DNA of 54,993 bases. Origin: Verrucomicrobiota bacterium (lineage in GTDB: Bacteria; Verrucomicrobiota; Verrucomicrobiia; Chthoniobacterales; UBA10450). Every line of letters starts with the position of its first letter. Within the stretch, counting starts at the first letter, position 1. The notes beneath the pieces were generated by a model that saw nothing but the letters and a program-made list of their open reading frames with translations, searched no databases and was not told where the DNA came from. A program made the position numbers and the translations under genes. Shown piece by piece: positions 46,383 through 54,993 of the stretch. The stretch covers positions 1 to 54,993 of the forward strand of contig QHNQ01000031.1 of NCBI GenBank assembly GCA_003218135.1. Reading direction: 5' to 3'.

Positions 46383-48357
46383 ATGCAATTCTTCGCTCGT
46401 CTCCGGTCACGAAAAAAGAAAAGCGGCAGCATTCTTTTCCGATACGGCTGGAAGATCACGCTGCTCATTCTGCTATTGGGACCAGGCTTTGCGGTTTTTC
46501 TTTTCTACGGCACATGGGCGCAAACGTTCGACATGAAGAACGTCGGCGAAATGCCGGAACGAAACACCGTTTACGATGTCGATGGAAAGATTTACAGCCG
46601 CCTCGCGGGCGCTAATCGTCTCAAGGTTTCCTTGAGCGAGGTCTCTCCGTTCTTCATCGCCGCGGTGCTGGCGCGCGAGGATACTCGCTTTTCAGCAGAT
46701 TCTCGAGCTTTACGTAAACCGCATTTATTTCGGCACTGGCTGCTATGGAGTCGAAACAGCCTCGCAACTTTATTTTGGCAAAAACGCCTCAAAGCTGAAT
46801 CTCTCCGAAGCAGCGCTCCTGGCTGGGTTAATCCGAAGCCCAAACCGGCTTTCGCCGCTCAAGAATCCCGAGGGCGCAGCGATGCAGCGAAATGCGGTTC
46901 TGGATCGGATGGTCGCATTAAAGAAAATCTCGCTGCAGCAGGCCGAAGAGGCGAAAAGGATAAAAATCGTGACGCACCCCAAGCGAATGCCCCAGATCCA
47001 GGAGAATTATGCAATGGACGCAGTCCAACGTCATTTGAATCAGTTGTTGGCGCAGGACCAGATCGATAATGGCGGGCTCTCGATCTACACGACGCTTGAT
47101 CCCACAGTGCAAAATTCCGCGCAGGACGCGCTCGAGAAGCAACTCACGAAGATCGAGCATCAGTCGAATTTCCATCATCCGCTCAAAGCAGATTACAAAC
47201 CGCCTGAGAACGGGGAAGGGGATTCGGCCATGCCTTACCTGGAAGGCGCGGTGGTTGTAATTGATAATACCAGCGGCGGCATTCGCGCGCTCGTCGGAGG
47301 TCGGGATTACGCGCAAAGCAAATTCAACCGCGCGCTGGCCCCGGCAAATCGGCAGGTTGGTTCCGCGTTCAAGCCGTTTGTTTACACCATTGCGTTTAGC
47401 CACGGTTTGTTGCCGAGTACAGCGATCAGCGATGGCCCGATTCAGCCCGGCGAAATCGACGGCGCGGGAAATTGGTCGCCGGCAAATTCCGACGGCACCT
47501 ATGGCGGCACCATGCTTTGCTCGTACGGGCTCATCCATTCACGCAACACCATGAGCGTGCGCGTTGGACAATTCGCCGGACTTGATGCCGTGCAAAAAGT
47601 CGCGAACGACCTCGGCATTTCTCAAAACGTCCCGCACGGTCCGGCCATCTACATCGGCTCATTCGAGACAGACCTGAAAGATCTCACTGCCGCGTATTCT
47701 ATTTTTCCCAACGCTGGAGTGCGAAAGCAAGCTTACATCATCGAGCGGATCGACAACCAACAGCACAAACCGATTTATCGCTCCGCACACATCTTGACAC
47801 CGGCGCTGGATCCTGGCGCAGCCTGGATGACGTCGCGGGTGATGGAAGAAGTTCTGACCGAGGGCACCGCCGCCAGCGCGCGTTCACTTGGATTCAAATT
47901 GCCTGCGGCGGGTAAGACCGGCACCACCAATGATTACAAAGATGCTTGGTTTCTCGGTTACACCAGTACGTTGACTTGTGGCGTGTGGGTCGGATTCGAT
48001 CAGCCGACAACCATTATTCCACGCGGTTACGGCGCTGCTCTCGCATTGCCGGTTTGGGTTCAAGTTATGAACAAAGCGGCACAACATTATCCAGCCGAAC
48101 CGTTGCAGCCTACCATGGCATTGCAACACACGACCGTCTGTTCGATTTCCAACCAACTTGCCACCACCGGCTGCATGGCGGCGGGGACTGCTTACGATAT
48201 TGATTTGCCCGCGGACAAGATACCCACCGCCGCCTGCCAGGTGCATGGGGGTGCGCAATGGCCGTTTGCACAACAACCGCCAGGCGTTCCGCAGCAACCA
48301 GCGACGCTCCCCGGCCGTTTCTTTCGATCATTCAGGAGACTCTTCGGCGGACGATAA
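46383..48357 (+). pseudogene. Class A penicillin-binding protein (PBP1A type), frameshifted by internal deletion
   Basis: Bifunctional peptidoglycan synthase with glycosyltransferase (GT51) and transpeptidase domains. From ATG 46383 (MQFFARLRSRKKKSG) a membrane helix and the start of GT51 are normal up to VLAREDTRF (46683-ish). Then the frame shifts: the next GT51 sequence, QQILELYVNRIYFGTGCYG, lies one frame over and follows directly, although roughly 65-75 residues including the QQLARN motif normally separate them. The transpeptidase domain in the second frame is complete: SxxK in GSAFKPFVY, SxN in IHSRNTMSV and KTGT in AAGKTGTTNDYKDAW. So about 200 bp are lost. Real or assembly-derived, as in nuoH. 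Confidence 0.88.
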
Positions 48358-48764
48358 GAGCCGAACGCCCAACGCTCACTCTTACAAAATCCACCTACGC
48401 AAAGACGAAACGGGAGTCGCTGTTTCGCCTGAGTAATGCAGTATCAAGTCAGGCGACTTCTTGCGAAGATTCGTCCAATGGCTAACCAGAATTCTACACC
48501 GCTCGCATCACGCACTGGTCGGCGTTTGCGACAAAGCTGGCAACGTGATCCAGACTCACGAACACAAGGGCGGGTTTAAACAGAGATAGATTTTTGGTGA
48601 CACGGAGCCTGCTGTGAAAGTGAGCGCAGTTAAGCGCATCCGCGACCAACCCGCTGGCCGATTTGGAGGTACAGCGAGATGAGAAAGTTCTCGGTTAGGT
48701 TGGTAAAACGGTTCACAGGAGATTTGAAGCGGCAGGACGGTCGCGCACCTACATCTGCAAAAAA
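48358..48764. other. Gene-free stretch downstream of the PBP gene
   Basis: About 400 bp. Short frames here are out of frame with any family and show no codon bias. I see no REP unit with GTAG feet and no terminator I would call. Confidence 0.4.
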
Positions 48765-49562
48765 ATGGCTTTAATTCACTGCTACGATTGCGGCAAAGAA
48801 ATTAGCTCGTTAGCAACGGCTTGTCCTTCGTGTGGGGCTCCACCACGAGCTACCATAGATACGTCATCGTTACCGACGCAAACTTCACGGGCAAAACAGT
48901 TTTTTTTTGGAACAATCGCGGTGTTAACAGGCATTGTGCTTGTCTTGGTGATTCGGGTCCTGACGTATCAACCGAAGAATCTGTCAGTGGCGACGTCGCC
49001 AACGCCCACGACTGCCGGAGCGACTCCGACGAGTTCGGCTCCTGTCGAAGTGGCCTTGCAAAGTTCACCAGATCTTGCCGCCAGGGAGACTCCGGCGGAG
49101 GAAGCGACTACGACGAGTCCACCGCCTGTCAAAGTGGTCTCGCAAAGTTCACCAAGTTTTGCTAGCACGGAGACTCCGACCGGGGAAGCGACGACGACGA
49201 GTTCGGCGCGTATCGAAACGGCCTCGCAAAGTCCACCAAGCCTTGTTAGCACGAAGACCCCGTACGCTTCTGATGTATCTGTGGCGACTGCACCGCCGCG
49301 TGGGGCTACATACCAAGTCATCGGCATCCCCCCAAGCGATTATCTCAATGTCCGCGAGGGGGCCGGGTCGGATTACGAGGTGGTGACGAAGCTTGGACCC
49401 GGCACGGGCGGTATACTACTCGGCACCAAGCGCGTCGCGAAGGGCGCGACAACATGGCAGGAGATAACGGTTAATGGACAGACTGGGTGGGTAAACGCGG
49501 CCTATATCGCTCTCGAAACGCAAGCGCCTACCTCGCCAACGGAATCGGCGACAGCCCCGTGA
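48765..49562 (+). CDS. Zinc-ribbon, membrane and SH3b-domain protein
   Basis: A 265-residue protein. N-terminal zinc ribbon MALIHCYDCGKEISSLATAC with two CxxC pairs (YDCGK, CPSCG), a membrane helix (about 46-64, FFFGTIAVLTGIVLVLVIRV), three 28-residue Ser/Thr/Pro repeats encoded by an 84-bp unit (49032-49262), and a C-terminal SH3-type domain: YQVIGIPPSDYLNVREGAGS, LGPGTGGILLGTKRV, GQTGWVNAAYIAL. Bacterial SH3b domains bind cell-wall peptides, suggesting an envelope sensor with a cytoplasmic ribbon. Followed within 6 bp by a gene that carries the same zinc ribbon. Confidence 0.8.
   Translation: MALIHCYDCGKEISSLATACPSCGAPPRATIDTSSLPTQTSRAKQFFFGTIAVLTGIVLVLVIRVLTYQPKNLSVATSPTPTTAGATPTSSAPVEVALQSSPDLAARETPAEEATTTSPPPVKVVSQSSPSFASTETPTGEATTTSSARIETASQSPPSLVSTKTPYASDVSVATAPPRGATYQVIGIPPSDYLNVREGAGSDYEVVTKLGPGTGGILLGTKRVAKGATTWQEITVNGQTGWVNAAYIALETQAPTSPTESATAP
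49032..49262 (+). repeat. Tandem 84-bp coding repeat
   Basis: Nearly three copies of an 84-bp unit (28 codons) beginning AGTTCGGCTCCTGTCGAAG; copies start near 49032, 49116 and 49200. They encode SSAPVEVALQSSPDLA-type linker repeats. Confidence 0.75.
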
Positions 49563-49567
49563 AGTCA

Positions 49568-49939
49568 ATGAACTACATCATCCAAAAACCCGGCGACAGA
49601 AAGTTCGAAACCTATTCTCTCGAGCGGCTTCGTGTTGCCGTCGCGAGTGGCGAGGTTCAATTGGATTGGCAAGCACGATACAAGGGCAAGGAAATAACGG
49701 TACGGGAAGCGCTTTCGACGTGCTACGAGTGCGGCAAAGAGATCAGTTTGGTGGATGTGGCTTGTCCATCGTGCGGGGCCCCACTTAGAGCTACGCAGCC
49801 ATCGGTGGAACCCATTCGTCCCTCAGAATCAACAGCTGACACTGAGCCCAAACTCCAACCGGCCTTGCGAAGTCTATCTGCGACGATCTCCAGTAGTTCA
49901 AGACGGCGCGCAAATAAGATTGTCAGAGTACGCAAGTAG
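49568..49939 (+). CDS. GYF-like domain protein with zinc ribbon
   Basis: A 123-residue protein from ATG 49568 (MNYIIQKPGDRKFETYSLER). The N-terminal part resembles the GYF_2-type domain (YIIQKPGDRKFETYSLERLR, ASGEVQLDWQARYKGKEIT). It is followed by a zinc ribbon CYECGKEISLVDVACPSCGA, very like the one starting the previous gene, and a disordered tail. No membrane helix. The two genes, 6 bp apart, are one transcription unit and seem to have exchanged the ribbon module. Confidence 0.78.
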   Translation: MNYIIQKPGDRKFETYSLERLRVAVASGEVQLDWQARYKGKEITVREALSTCYECGKEISLVDVACPSCGAPLRATQPSVEPIRPSESTADTEPKLQPALRSLSATISSSSRRRANKIVRVRK

Positions 49940-50007
49940 TCGCCAATCGAAGAATCCCTCTTGCCGCAGGTCAAGGACGTTTTTACCTATGAAAAAGTAC
50001 ATTTGAA

Positions 50008-50078
50008 AGCGGGTGAGGGGAATCGAACCCCCGTGTGCAGCTTGGGAAGCTGCCGTTCTGCCATTGAACTACACCCGC
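50008..50078 (-). tRNA. tRNA-Gly (CCC anticodon)
   Basis: Cloverleaf on the minus strand: acceptor GCGGGTG/CACCCGC, D arm GTTCAATGGCAGAAC, anticodon stem GCAGC/GCTGC with loop TTCCCAA (anticodon CCC), T arm GGGGGTTCGATTCCCC, discriminator T. No CCA is encoded. No interruption seen. Confidence 0.95.
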
Positions 50079-50265
50079 GGTCGAAAGAAGTGCATAGTGA
50101 TTGGTGATTAGTGAGTAGTCAAACGTTACGTCGGCGCGACGCTTGTATTTCACCGGTAATTCGGAGACCAAAGCTGCTCGACGTAACAAAACGTGCCACA
50201 TGGCTTCTGAATTAAAGCATTGACATGGATGAGGCAAAACGGCTATCAAATGCACTGAACCCCCA

Positions 50266-50799
50266 ATGCGGATGAGAACATCCCGCTGCGCTGCTTTGGC
50301 GCTGATGGCTGCGCTTTTCGCGACATCAGCAAGTGGAGCAACGCACACCGGCGGCTCGCTGAGGCCGATTCGCAATACCACCACGCAAGCCGGCTACACT
50401 ATTGACACAGTCGGCGACACTCTGGGACAGGCGCGGCCGGAAAATACGCGTTTGATCATTCGTGTGTTCGCTCCAGACAAAAAAATAATGAAACCGGCTC
50501 AGATCGCGCTTGTCGATAAGAGCGGCGCAGCAATTAAGCCGGTCTTTCGCGAAGACCGCAAGGTCGGCTACGAAGAAAACACCGGCTTGCCGATATCAGT
50601 CAGTCCGCAAGCCAGCACGAGCGGCTATAGCGGCACGGGCGTTGGTATTAATTTGAACAAGATATTTGGCCCGCACGGAAGTTATTCATACACCAAGGTC
50701 GATTGGCCAAAGGCGGTTTTCACCGCTGACAAACAACTCCAGATCGCGGTGCCGAACGGACAAACATTTCTTTTGCCCCTGACTTCACTCGCAAAATAA
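50266..50799 (+). CDS. Exported hypothetical protein (trio member 1)
   Basis: A 177-residue protein with an N-terminal signal peptide (AALALMAALFATSASGA) and a mature part that is mostly polar: TQAGYTIDTVGDTLGQARPE, TRLIIRVFAPDKKIMKPAQ, SGYSGTGVGINLNKIFGPHG and a C-terminal VPNGQTFLLPLTSLAK. Beta-rich composition. No family recognised. It is followed by two further exported proteins on the same strand (50815 and 51510), with short gaps, so they may act together. The region after the tRNA gene (50079-50265) holds the presumed promoter. Confidence 0.72.
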   Translation: MRMRTSRCAALALMAALFATSASGATHTGGSLRPIRNTTTQAGYTIDTVGDTLGQARPENTRLIIRVFAPDKKIMKPAQIALVDKSGAAIKPVFREDRKVGYEENTGLPISVSPQASTSGYSGTGVGINLNKIFGPHGSYSYTKVDWPKAVFTADKQLQIAVPNGQTFLLPLTSLAK

Positions 50800-50814
50800 A
50801 CCGGGAACCAATTG

Positions 50815-51342
50815 ATGAATAGCAAAGGTGGCGTCTTTGTTAGGGCGCGACCGCCGGGCGCGCCGAAGCTCCTTCTCTTGATCACCATTGTGATCGCCGC
50901 CCTCCTCATGGGCACCAGAGATGGGTTTGCCCAAACTTTTCCGAATCAAACACCGCCTCAGAGTAACAATACCTCGTCAAGACCGCAGCCGACCAATACC
51001 GGCGCGCCTGGCAGAACCACGGTAGGCAAAACGCAAACGACGAGAACGGAAAGACCCATCACCCAATCAAAATCTCATCAAGCAGGGAAGCAATATGGCC
51101 ACGGTCACAGCCGTGGGGGCGGAGTCGGATTCGGTGTGGGCGCAACGATTGATCTTGGCGGAATCGGCCAACGCAGAGCCGAACCCAATCCATTCGCTGT
51201 GTCGGCCCCCCCTCAACCTGTGACTGCGCGCACCGAAGAGAAACCGGTGCCGGTAAAGAAACCGCGCAAGGTCGCAACGTCTGATCCGTTTGCGAGGGTG
51301 CAATTAACCGGGCCGCAAGCGAAAGGCGAATCGAACCCGTGA
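50815..51342 (+). CDS. Exported hypothetical protein (trio member 2), low complexity
   Basis: About 175 residues from ATG 50815 (MNSKGGVFVRARPPGAPKLL). A hydrophobic segment (LLLITIVIAALLMGTRDGFA) with cleavage-like AQ end gives a likely signal peptide. The mature part is Thr/Pro/Gly/Arg-rich: NQTPPQSNNTSSRPQPTNTG, GHGHSRGGGVGFGVGATIDL, and a basic C-terminus. No fold can be named. The TTG codon at 50812 just before is also in frame. Gap of 12 bp from the previous gene, supporting one transcript. Confidence 0.68.
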   Translation: MNSKGGVFVRARPPGAPKLLLLITIVIAALLMGTRDGFAQTFPNQTPPQSNNTSSRPQPTNTGAPGRTTVGKTQTTRTERPITQSKSHQAGKQYGHGHSRGGGVGFGVGATIDLGGIGQRRAEPNPFAVSAPPQPVTARTEEKPVPVKKPRKVATSDPFARVQLTGPQAKGESNP

Positions 51343-51509
51343 ACAAGCGAAACTGTGCGTGAGACGACAAGTCTAAACAGTGGATCGATACCAAGACAGC
51401 GAAGCCGCTCACCTATGAGCAATGAATTCGGAAATTCTCTATGTTAGCCCGTTCCTGTTAACCAAGGACACATCCAAACACCAACAATTCGAATAGGAAA
51501 CCGAAACAT

Positions 51510-53513
51510 ATGAAGAACCCCCGGTGTATAAAAATAGCCGCGCTATTGCTTGCCCTATCCTTCATTGAACCACGATTGGTTTTCGCTGCAGAAGATCCAA
51601 GCGAGGCCGCGGAGAAAGCGGCCAAGGATATCGACAAAGCCTACGAGGAGGCTCAGAAAAATATCCCGGATAAAGACATCAAGGAAAAAGAGGATGCGCT
51701 GGACAAAGCGGCTCGGGATAATGACAACACGCAGGGAGATCCCGCGAAAGATCCCAAGAAAGAAGCTCAGAAGAAGGAGGACGAGGCTCGCAAAGAAGCT
51801 GACAAAGCGGAAGGTGAAGATAAGACAGGCGAGAAGTATCGAAAGGCACTCGAAAAACGGCGGGAAGCGTGCAAACGCCTAAAAAAAGCCCTGGATGATC
51901 TTCGTCAGCAACTGCAAAAGAGACGCAAACTTACGAGTGACAACTCCGATATCGAGCAGGCGATCAAGAATGCGGAGGCAGCTCGCAAGCGGCAGGAAAA
52001 AATCCCAGAAGCGCCGACGTTGAGCATGGCAGTCCCGCAAGGCGCGCCGTTTGTTGCAACATTGGTTGCATCCGGGAAAATCAAACTCGATAGCGTCGGC
52101 ACGGGTGAAACGATCGGGCACGTCGCCGATCTGAAAATCCAAAACCAAACCGATCAGCCGATCAATTGCGCTGTTGGTCCGATGGTTCTGGAATCCAAGA
52201 GCGGCAAGAACCAGGATTACGTTTGTCCGAAACCGCAGACTGTGAACATCGGTCCGCATGGTACAGCGACAGTTCCGATGGACGGTGTTTGTATTAATCG
52301 AAACAAACCTCCGGTGGCCAAAGGCGCTCCGGGTGATCTGCTTGTTAATGAGGGCAATCCGACCATCCCCCAAAATCCCAATTCACATATTCCGGTGAAC
52401 CAAGCGGGAGATTTGCTGCGCATCTGCACCGCGAAATATGATGCGGCTAATCAGTTGCAAAAAAGCGGCGCGCTAAAGAACCTCCCATACCGCGATCCGC
52501 AGAAGCAAAAAGACATCGTGGTGCAATGGAGCACCTGGTGTGATCCGCGCATTTCTCAAATCACAGGCGCGCCACCGGCGACAAAAGAGGACTTAAAGAA
52601 AGTCGTTTACAAGCAGCTCGAATCACAAAAGCCGATGTCGCCCGAGACAAAGAAGAAAGTCGATCAGGGCATCGACACCATTTTCGAGAAAGTCGAGCTG
52701 ACCACTGCGAAAGCAAAAGACTTGGAGAAACCGGAAGAAGAAACATCTGGTGGATCGACAACGGAAGAAGGACCATCACTTGGCCAGCCGGTTTACGTGA
52801 GTCAAACACGCGCCAAGCAACCGACTGCAACGCCGAAGTCGAAAGGCGGAGGTAAAACGACGAGCAAGCCTGCGCCGACGCCCAAACCAACTCCGAGTCC
52901 GACACCGACACCAAGCGGCAGCGGCCAGACTCAAGAGAAAGAAAATCCAACAGAAGAGAAACCGAAAACGCCGCCACCAGTGCCCTCATACCCGTACACG
53001 AAAGAGATCGATTGCGGCACGATAACGATTTCGATCGGAGATAGCGGCGAACTAGTTTTCGATTTCAAGAGAAACGACAAGAAATGTCCGTGCAAAGAGT
53101 TTGGTTGGATCCAGCATATTTCGCCCGCTGACCAAGACAACTGGCGTTACGACAACGGCGTGCTTCCAGGCGTTTCGACGCCAAAGAAACAGGGCGCGAA
53201 GAGCGATCCTTCGAAGCCTAAGCAGCCGACCACGCCGCCAAAAGGAACCAAGTTAGAGGATTGGGACAAGAATCCGTGGTACGGTGGCACAACGGACAAG
53301 AGCAAACCGAAAGATTTCGGAGAACATCCGACTCCCCAGACCCACATCTCGGACAAGCCCGACGCTCCGAACGTCAAGTTCATTACGCAACTAGTGTGCG
53401 TCGAGACAGGTGAAGTTCTCTTCTCATGGGAGTGGGGTCCATTTGAGAAAGGAACCGAGTCTCCCGACAAAGTTGGCGGCGGAGAAACGGAGCCGCCGCC
53501 GAAGAAGAAATAG
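51510..53513 (+). CDS. Large exported coiled-coil protein (trio member 3)
   Basis: A 667-residue protein with signal peptide MKNPRCIKIAALLLALSFIE ending around VFAAED. Residues about 25-165 are a charged coiled coil (AEKAAKDIDKAYEEAQKNIP, DEARKEADKAEGEDKTGEKY). A beta-rich domain follows (about 175-260: GKIKLDSVGTGETIGHVADL, TVNIGPHGTATVPMDGVCIN) with Cys residues in pairs (INCAVG, DYVCPK). Then a Thr/Pro linker (KPAPTPKPTPSPTPTPSGSG) and a C-terminal cysteine-containing domain (DCGTITISIGDSGELVFDFK, KKCPCKEFGW). No family recognised; an envelope or cell-surface role is inferred from export, linker and coiled coil. Next to it, convergent, is a prepilin-like gene. Confidence 0.78.
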   Translation: MKNPRCIKIAALLLALSFIEPRLVFAAEDPSEAAEKAAKDIDKAYEEAQKNIPDKDIKEKEDALDKAARDNDNTQGDPAKDPKKEAQKKEDEARKEADKAEGEDKTGEKYRKALEKRREACKRLKKALDDLRQQLQKRRKLTSDNSDIEQAIKNAEAARKRQEKIPEAPTLSMAVPQGAPFVATLVASGKIKLDSVGTGETIGHVADLKIQNQTDQPINCAVGPMVLESKSGKNQDYVCPKPQTVNIGPHGTATVPMDGVCINRNKPPVAKGAPGDLLVNEGNPTIPQNPNSHIPVNQAGDLLRICTAKYDAANQLQKSGALKNLPYRDPQKQKDIVVQWSTWCDPRISQITGAPPATKEDLKKVVYKQLESQKPMSPETKKKVDQGIDTIFEKVELTTAKAKDLEKPEEETSGGSTTEEGPSLGQPVYVSQTRAKQPTATPKSKGGGKTTSKPAPTPKPTPSPTPTPSGSGQTQEKENPTEEKPKTPPPVPSYPYTKEIDCGTITISIGDSGELVFDFKRNDKKCPCKEFGWIQHISPADQDNWRYDNGVLPGVSTPKKQGAKSDPSKPKQPTTPPKGTKLEDWDKNPWYGGTTDKSKPKDFGEHPTPQTHISDKPDAPNVKFITQLVCVETGEVLFSWEWGPFEKGTESPDKVGGGETEPPPKKK

Positions 53514-53550
53514 AGTCCGAATCGTGCGCAGCGCTACGCGCGCGGCTGCT

Positions 53551-54186
53551 TCACTGCCACGAAATCACGTCGTCGGCGGCTGTGCCAGCGTTCTTGTCGC
53601 TGGAGCCCACTCCCCCAGCTTGATCTAAACCCAAGGACAGCGCGATAACTCCAAGCTGGAGTGGATTGGCTCCGGCATTCGCAGTGTAAGGATTGGCAAC
53701 TTGATTGTTATAGTCGCCATCGATGCGAATAACGTAATTCGTGCCCCAAGGATCGAAATATTGTCCTTTGTTCGCCGCGGCTGTTCCCATACCCGAGCGC
53801 GGGCTTACACTGTTTTTGACGTCAGGCGGAGACATAAAAACAATCTGACGCGTGTTAATAGTAGCGGCAGCTTGGCATGATCCTGTTGGTGGGTTAGGGC
53901 ATGCGCGAAGCTCACTGAAAAGAGTCTCATTCGTGGTCGGGCTTCCCCCTTGACCGAACGTCACCTCTGTCGTGCCCGAAACCGGATACTTGCCGTACTC
54001 AGTGTAGAACGCATTCACGGCGTTCACGATTTGGGTCAGATCATTTTTTGCCTGGGTTTGTCTGGCTTGGTTTTGAACTGCTTTGAAAGCGGGAAAGAGG
54101 AGACCGATCAAGATAGCAATGATCGCGATGACAACCAGCAGCTCGATGAGGGTGAACGCGCGCTTGTCTTTCTGGGGTGGACGCAT
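53551..54186 (-). CDS. Prepilin-like protein with N-methylation motif
   Basis: About 211 residues from ATG 54186 (MRPPQKDKRAFTLIELLVVI). Type IV pilin / type II pseudopilin leader: basic short leader ending in RAFTLIELLVVIAIIAILIG, with the Glu at +5 and a long hydrophobic helix, then ARQTQAKNDLTQIVNAVNAF and a GspG-like segment FDPWGTNYVIRIDGDY. The C-terminus GVGSSDKNAGTAADDVISWQ resembles the calcium-binding region of GspG-type pseudopilins. Extra codons upstream of 54186 (MFRFAQHDIRGN) come from a dispersed repeat. Processed by a prepilin peptidase, not present here. No secretion operon nearby. Confidence 0.92.
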   Translation of the reverse strand: MRPPQKDKRAFTLIELLVVIAIIAILIGLLFPAFKAVQNQARQTQAKNDLTQIVNAVNAFYTEYGKYPVSGTTEVTFGQGGSPTTNETLFSELRACPNPPTGSCQAAATINTRQIVFMSPPDVKNSVSPRSGMGTAAANKGQYFDPWGTNYVIRIDGDYNNQVANPYTANAGANPLQLGVIALSLGLDQAGGVGSSDKNAGTAADDVISWQ

Positions 54187-54244
54187 GGGGCGAATCCTAG
54201 CCGCAAGTTGGGTGGCGTGCACGTTAAATTTCAAGCGGTTGAAG

Positions 54245-54375
54245 GGTTTTGAGGGGTTTCCGCGTATGTCATGTTGAGCGAAGCGAAACATCTCTGGCTG
54301 TGACGTTGACGCTGCCGAAAGGATTAATTCTGAGATTCTTTTCCCGTGACTGCGGGATCAGAATAACGATGCCGG
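54245..54375. repeat. Dispersed 'RFAQHD'-type sequence with an adjacent palindrome
   Basis: CATGTTGAGCGAAGCGAAAC near 54270 is the core of a widespread dispersed repeat; translated on the minus strand it gives RFAQHD. Around 54340, TCCCGTGACTGCGGGATCAG adds a short hairpin-like unit. Confidence 0.55.
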
Positions 54376-54407
54376 TTATAGTTCAACGCTTCAACCGTTC
54401 AAGTTTA

Positions 54408-54993
54408 TCAGCTCCACTTCCTCATCTGCTCCGGGAACGGGCACTGCGCGCAATCGGAATTGTCCTGCATACAAAAATCTTCATAGATTTGGAGCAAACC
54501 CTGCTGGTGCGCGACGGTTTTTAAAAATTCTGGTCGGCGCGAATCGTTCCCGAAGAGACGCGTCGCAGCCGTTTCAAGTCGTCTATTCGACAGCTGTGCC
54601 GGCAGCTTTGCGTATTCCGACCAAACCTCTGTACTCGCCGGGCTCGAAACCTGCGAATCGTGTGCCACCCAAAATGGAAACAGCACATTCGCCAGGATAT
54701 CGGCGACGCGGGATTCACCAATGAGCGCCATCTTCTTCGGTGACGCAGCGGCTGTGACCGTGTAATGGAAATTCCAGAATGGATGCTCGAGCGCTTGAAA
54801 AAAATCACTGGCCGCAGCAACGCTGCTCTTGCCTGAGGCGCGCTGAAGACGAGGCCAATCGCGTGCCAGAATTGCAAGCGCCGCAAGCCGGCGCTGCGGG
54901 TGATTCACCGGACGCGTGCTGCTAAGCCGCCAGGTGTTAGCGGGCAAAATGAACCTTTGCAGCTCATCACGATGTGGCCACCAGCCGTCCCAT
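54408..54993 (-). CDS. DUF2851 family protein, N-terminus cut by window edge
   Basis: C-terminal about 194 residues of a DUF2851 protein; the frame enters from the right edge with WDGWWPHRDELQRFILPANT. Typical continuation RPVNHPQRRLAALAILARDW, FWNFHYTVTAAASPKKMALI and the C-terminal cysteine cluster CMQDNSDCAQCPFPEQMRKW. Family function is not established. It lies upstream of the prepilin-like gene on the same strand with about 220 bp and a dispersed repeat between. Confidence 0.9.
   Translation of the reverse strand, partial: WDGWWPHRDELQRFILPANTWRLSSTRPVNHPQRRLAALAILARDWPRLQRASGKSSVAAASDFFQALEHPFWNFHYTVTAAASPKKMALIGESRVADILANVLFPFWVAHDSQVSSPASTEVWSEYAKLPAQLSNRRLETAATRLFGNDSRRPEFLKTVAHQQGLLQIYEDFCMQDNSDCAQCPFPEQMRKWS

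Overview
The window looks like a chromosomal stretch of a GC-rich, Gram-negative soil-type bacterium, most likely Verrucomicrobiota (Chthoniobacterales/Udaeobacter-like). That placement is inference from gene content, from a dense background of small palindromic repeats including the 'TGILPV'-type element, and from recurrent 'ATGACGAATGACGAA' spacer repeats. No 16S rRNA gene is present to confirm it.

Layout. 1-9.1 kb: a cut-off conserved protein, a membrane-anchored MsrB, an SpmA/SpmB fusion, then a minus-strand run ribBA-ribH-nusB-ftsY (riboflavin synthesis, antitermination, SRP receptor), a GNAT acetyltransferase and an M13 peptidase. 9.2-24 kb: a TraB/GumN protein and a long minus-strand respiratory complex I cluster in the order nuoD, lipoprotein, nuoEF fusion, GxxExxY remnant, nuoG, H, I, J, K, L, M, N. 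nuoA-C are absent here, nuoH carries an internal deletion/frameshift, and most spacers hold heptamer-like repeats. 24-36.4 kb: housekeeping genes (fabD, yqeY-like, ispD, phosphoesterase, an acylphosphatase-ABC transporter-TPR operon, two exported proteins, a DivIC-like protein, prfB with a programmed frameshift, a SprT-like protease, cysteine desulfurase and serine acetyltransferase). 36.4-42.3 kb: a signalling cluster (CheB-CheR-PAS fusion, PAS histidine kinase, NarL-type regulator). 42.3-46.3 kb: small accessory genes, including two paralogous zinc-ribbon proteins that share a 47-bp upstream dyad element, the second overlapping an ECF sigma factor gene; then a lipoprotein, CsbD-like and glutaredoxin-like proteins. 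46.4-55 kb: a broken class A penicillin-binding protein, two genes sharing a zinc-ribbon module, tRNA-Gly(CCC), three exported proteins of unknown function, a prepilin-like protein and the end of a DUF2851 gene.

The most unusual signals are: (i) the shared CACAATC-N12-GATTGTG element before the two zinc-ribbon paralogues, one coupled to an ECF sigma factor; (ii) REP/BIME-like palindromes with GTAG/CTAC feet, which supply the stop codons of nusB, prfB and the SprT-like gene and lie in frame inside the sprT-like gene, with a related GGAG-type palindrome in frame inside ftsY; (iii) two otherwise well-conserved genes (nuoH, PBP1A) with the same kind of lesion, an internal deletion plus frameshift, which may be real or an assembly artefact; (iv) a nuoEF reading frame that runs on into a truncated GxxExxY gene.
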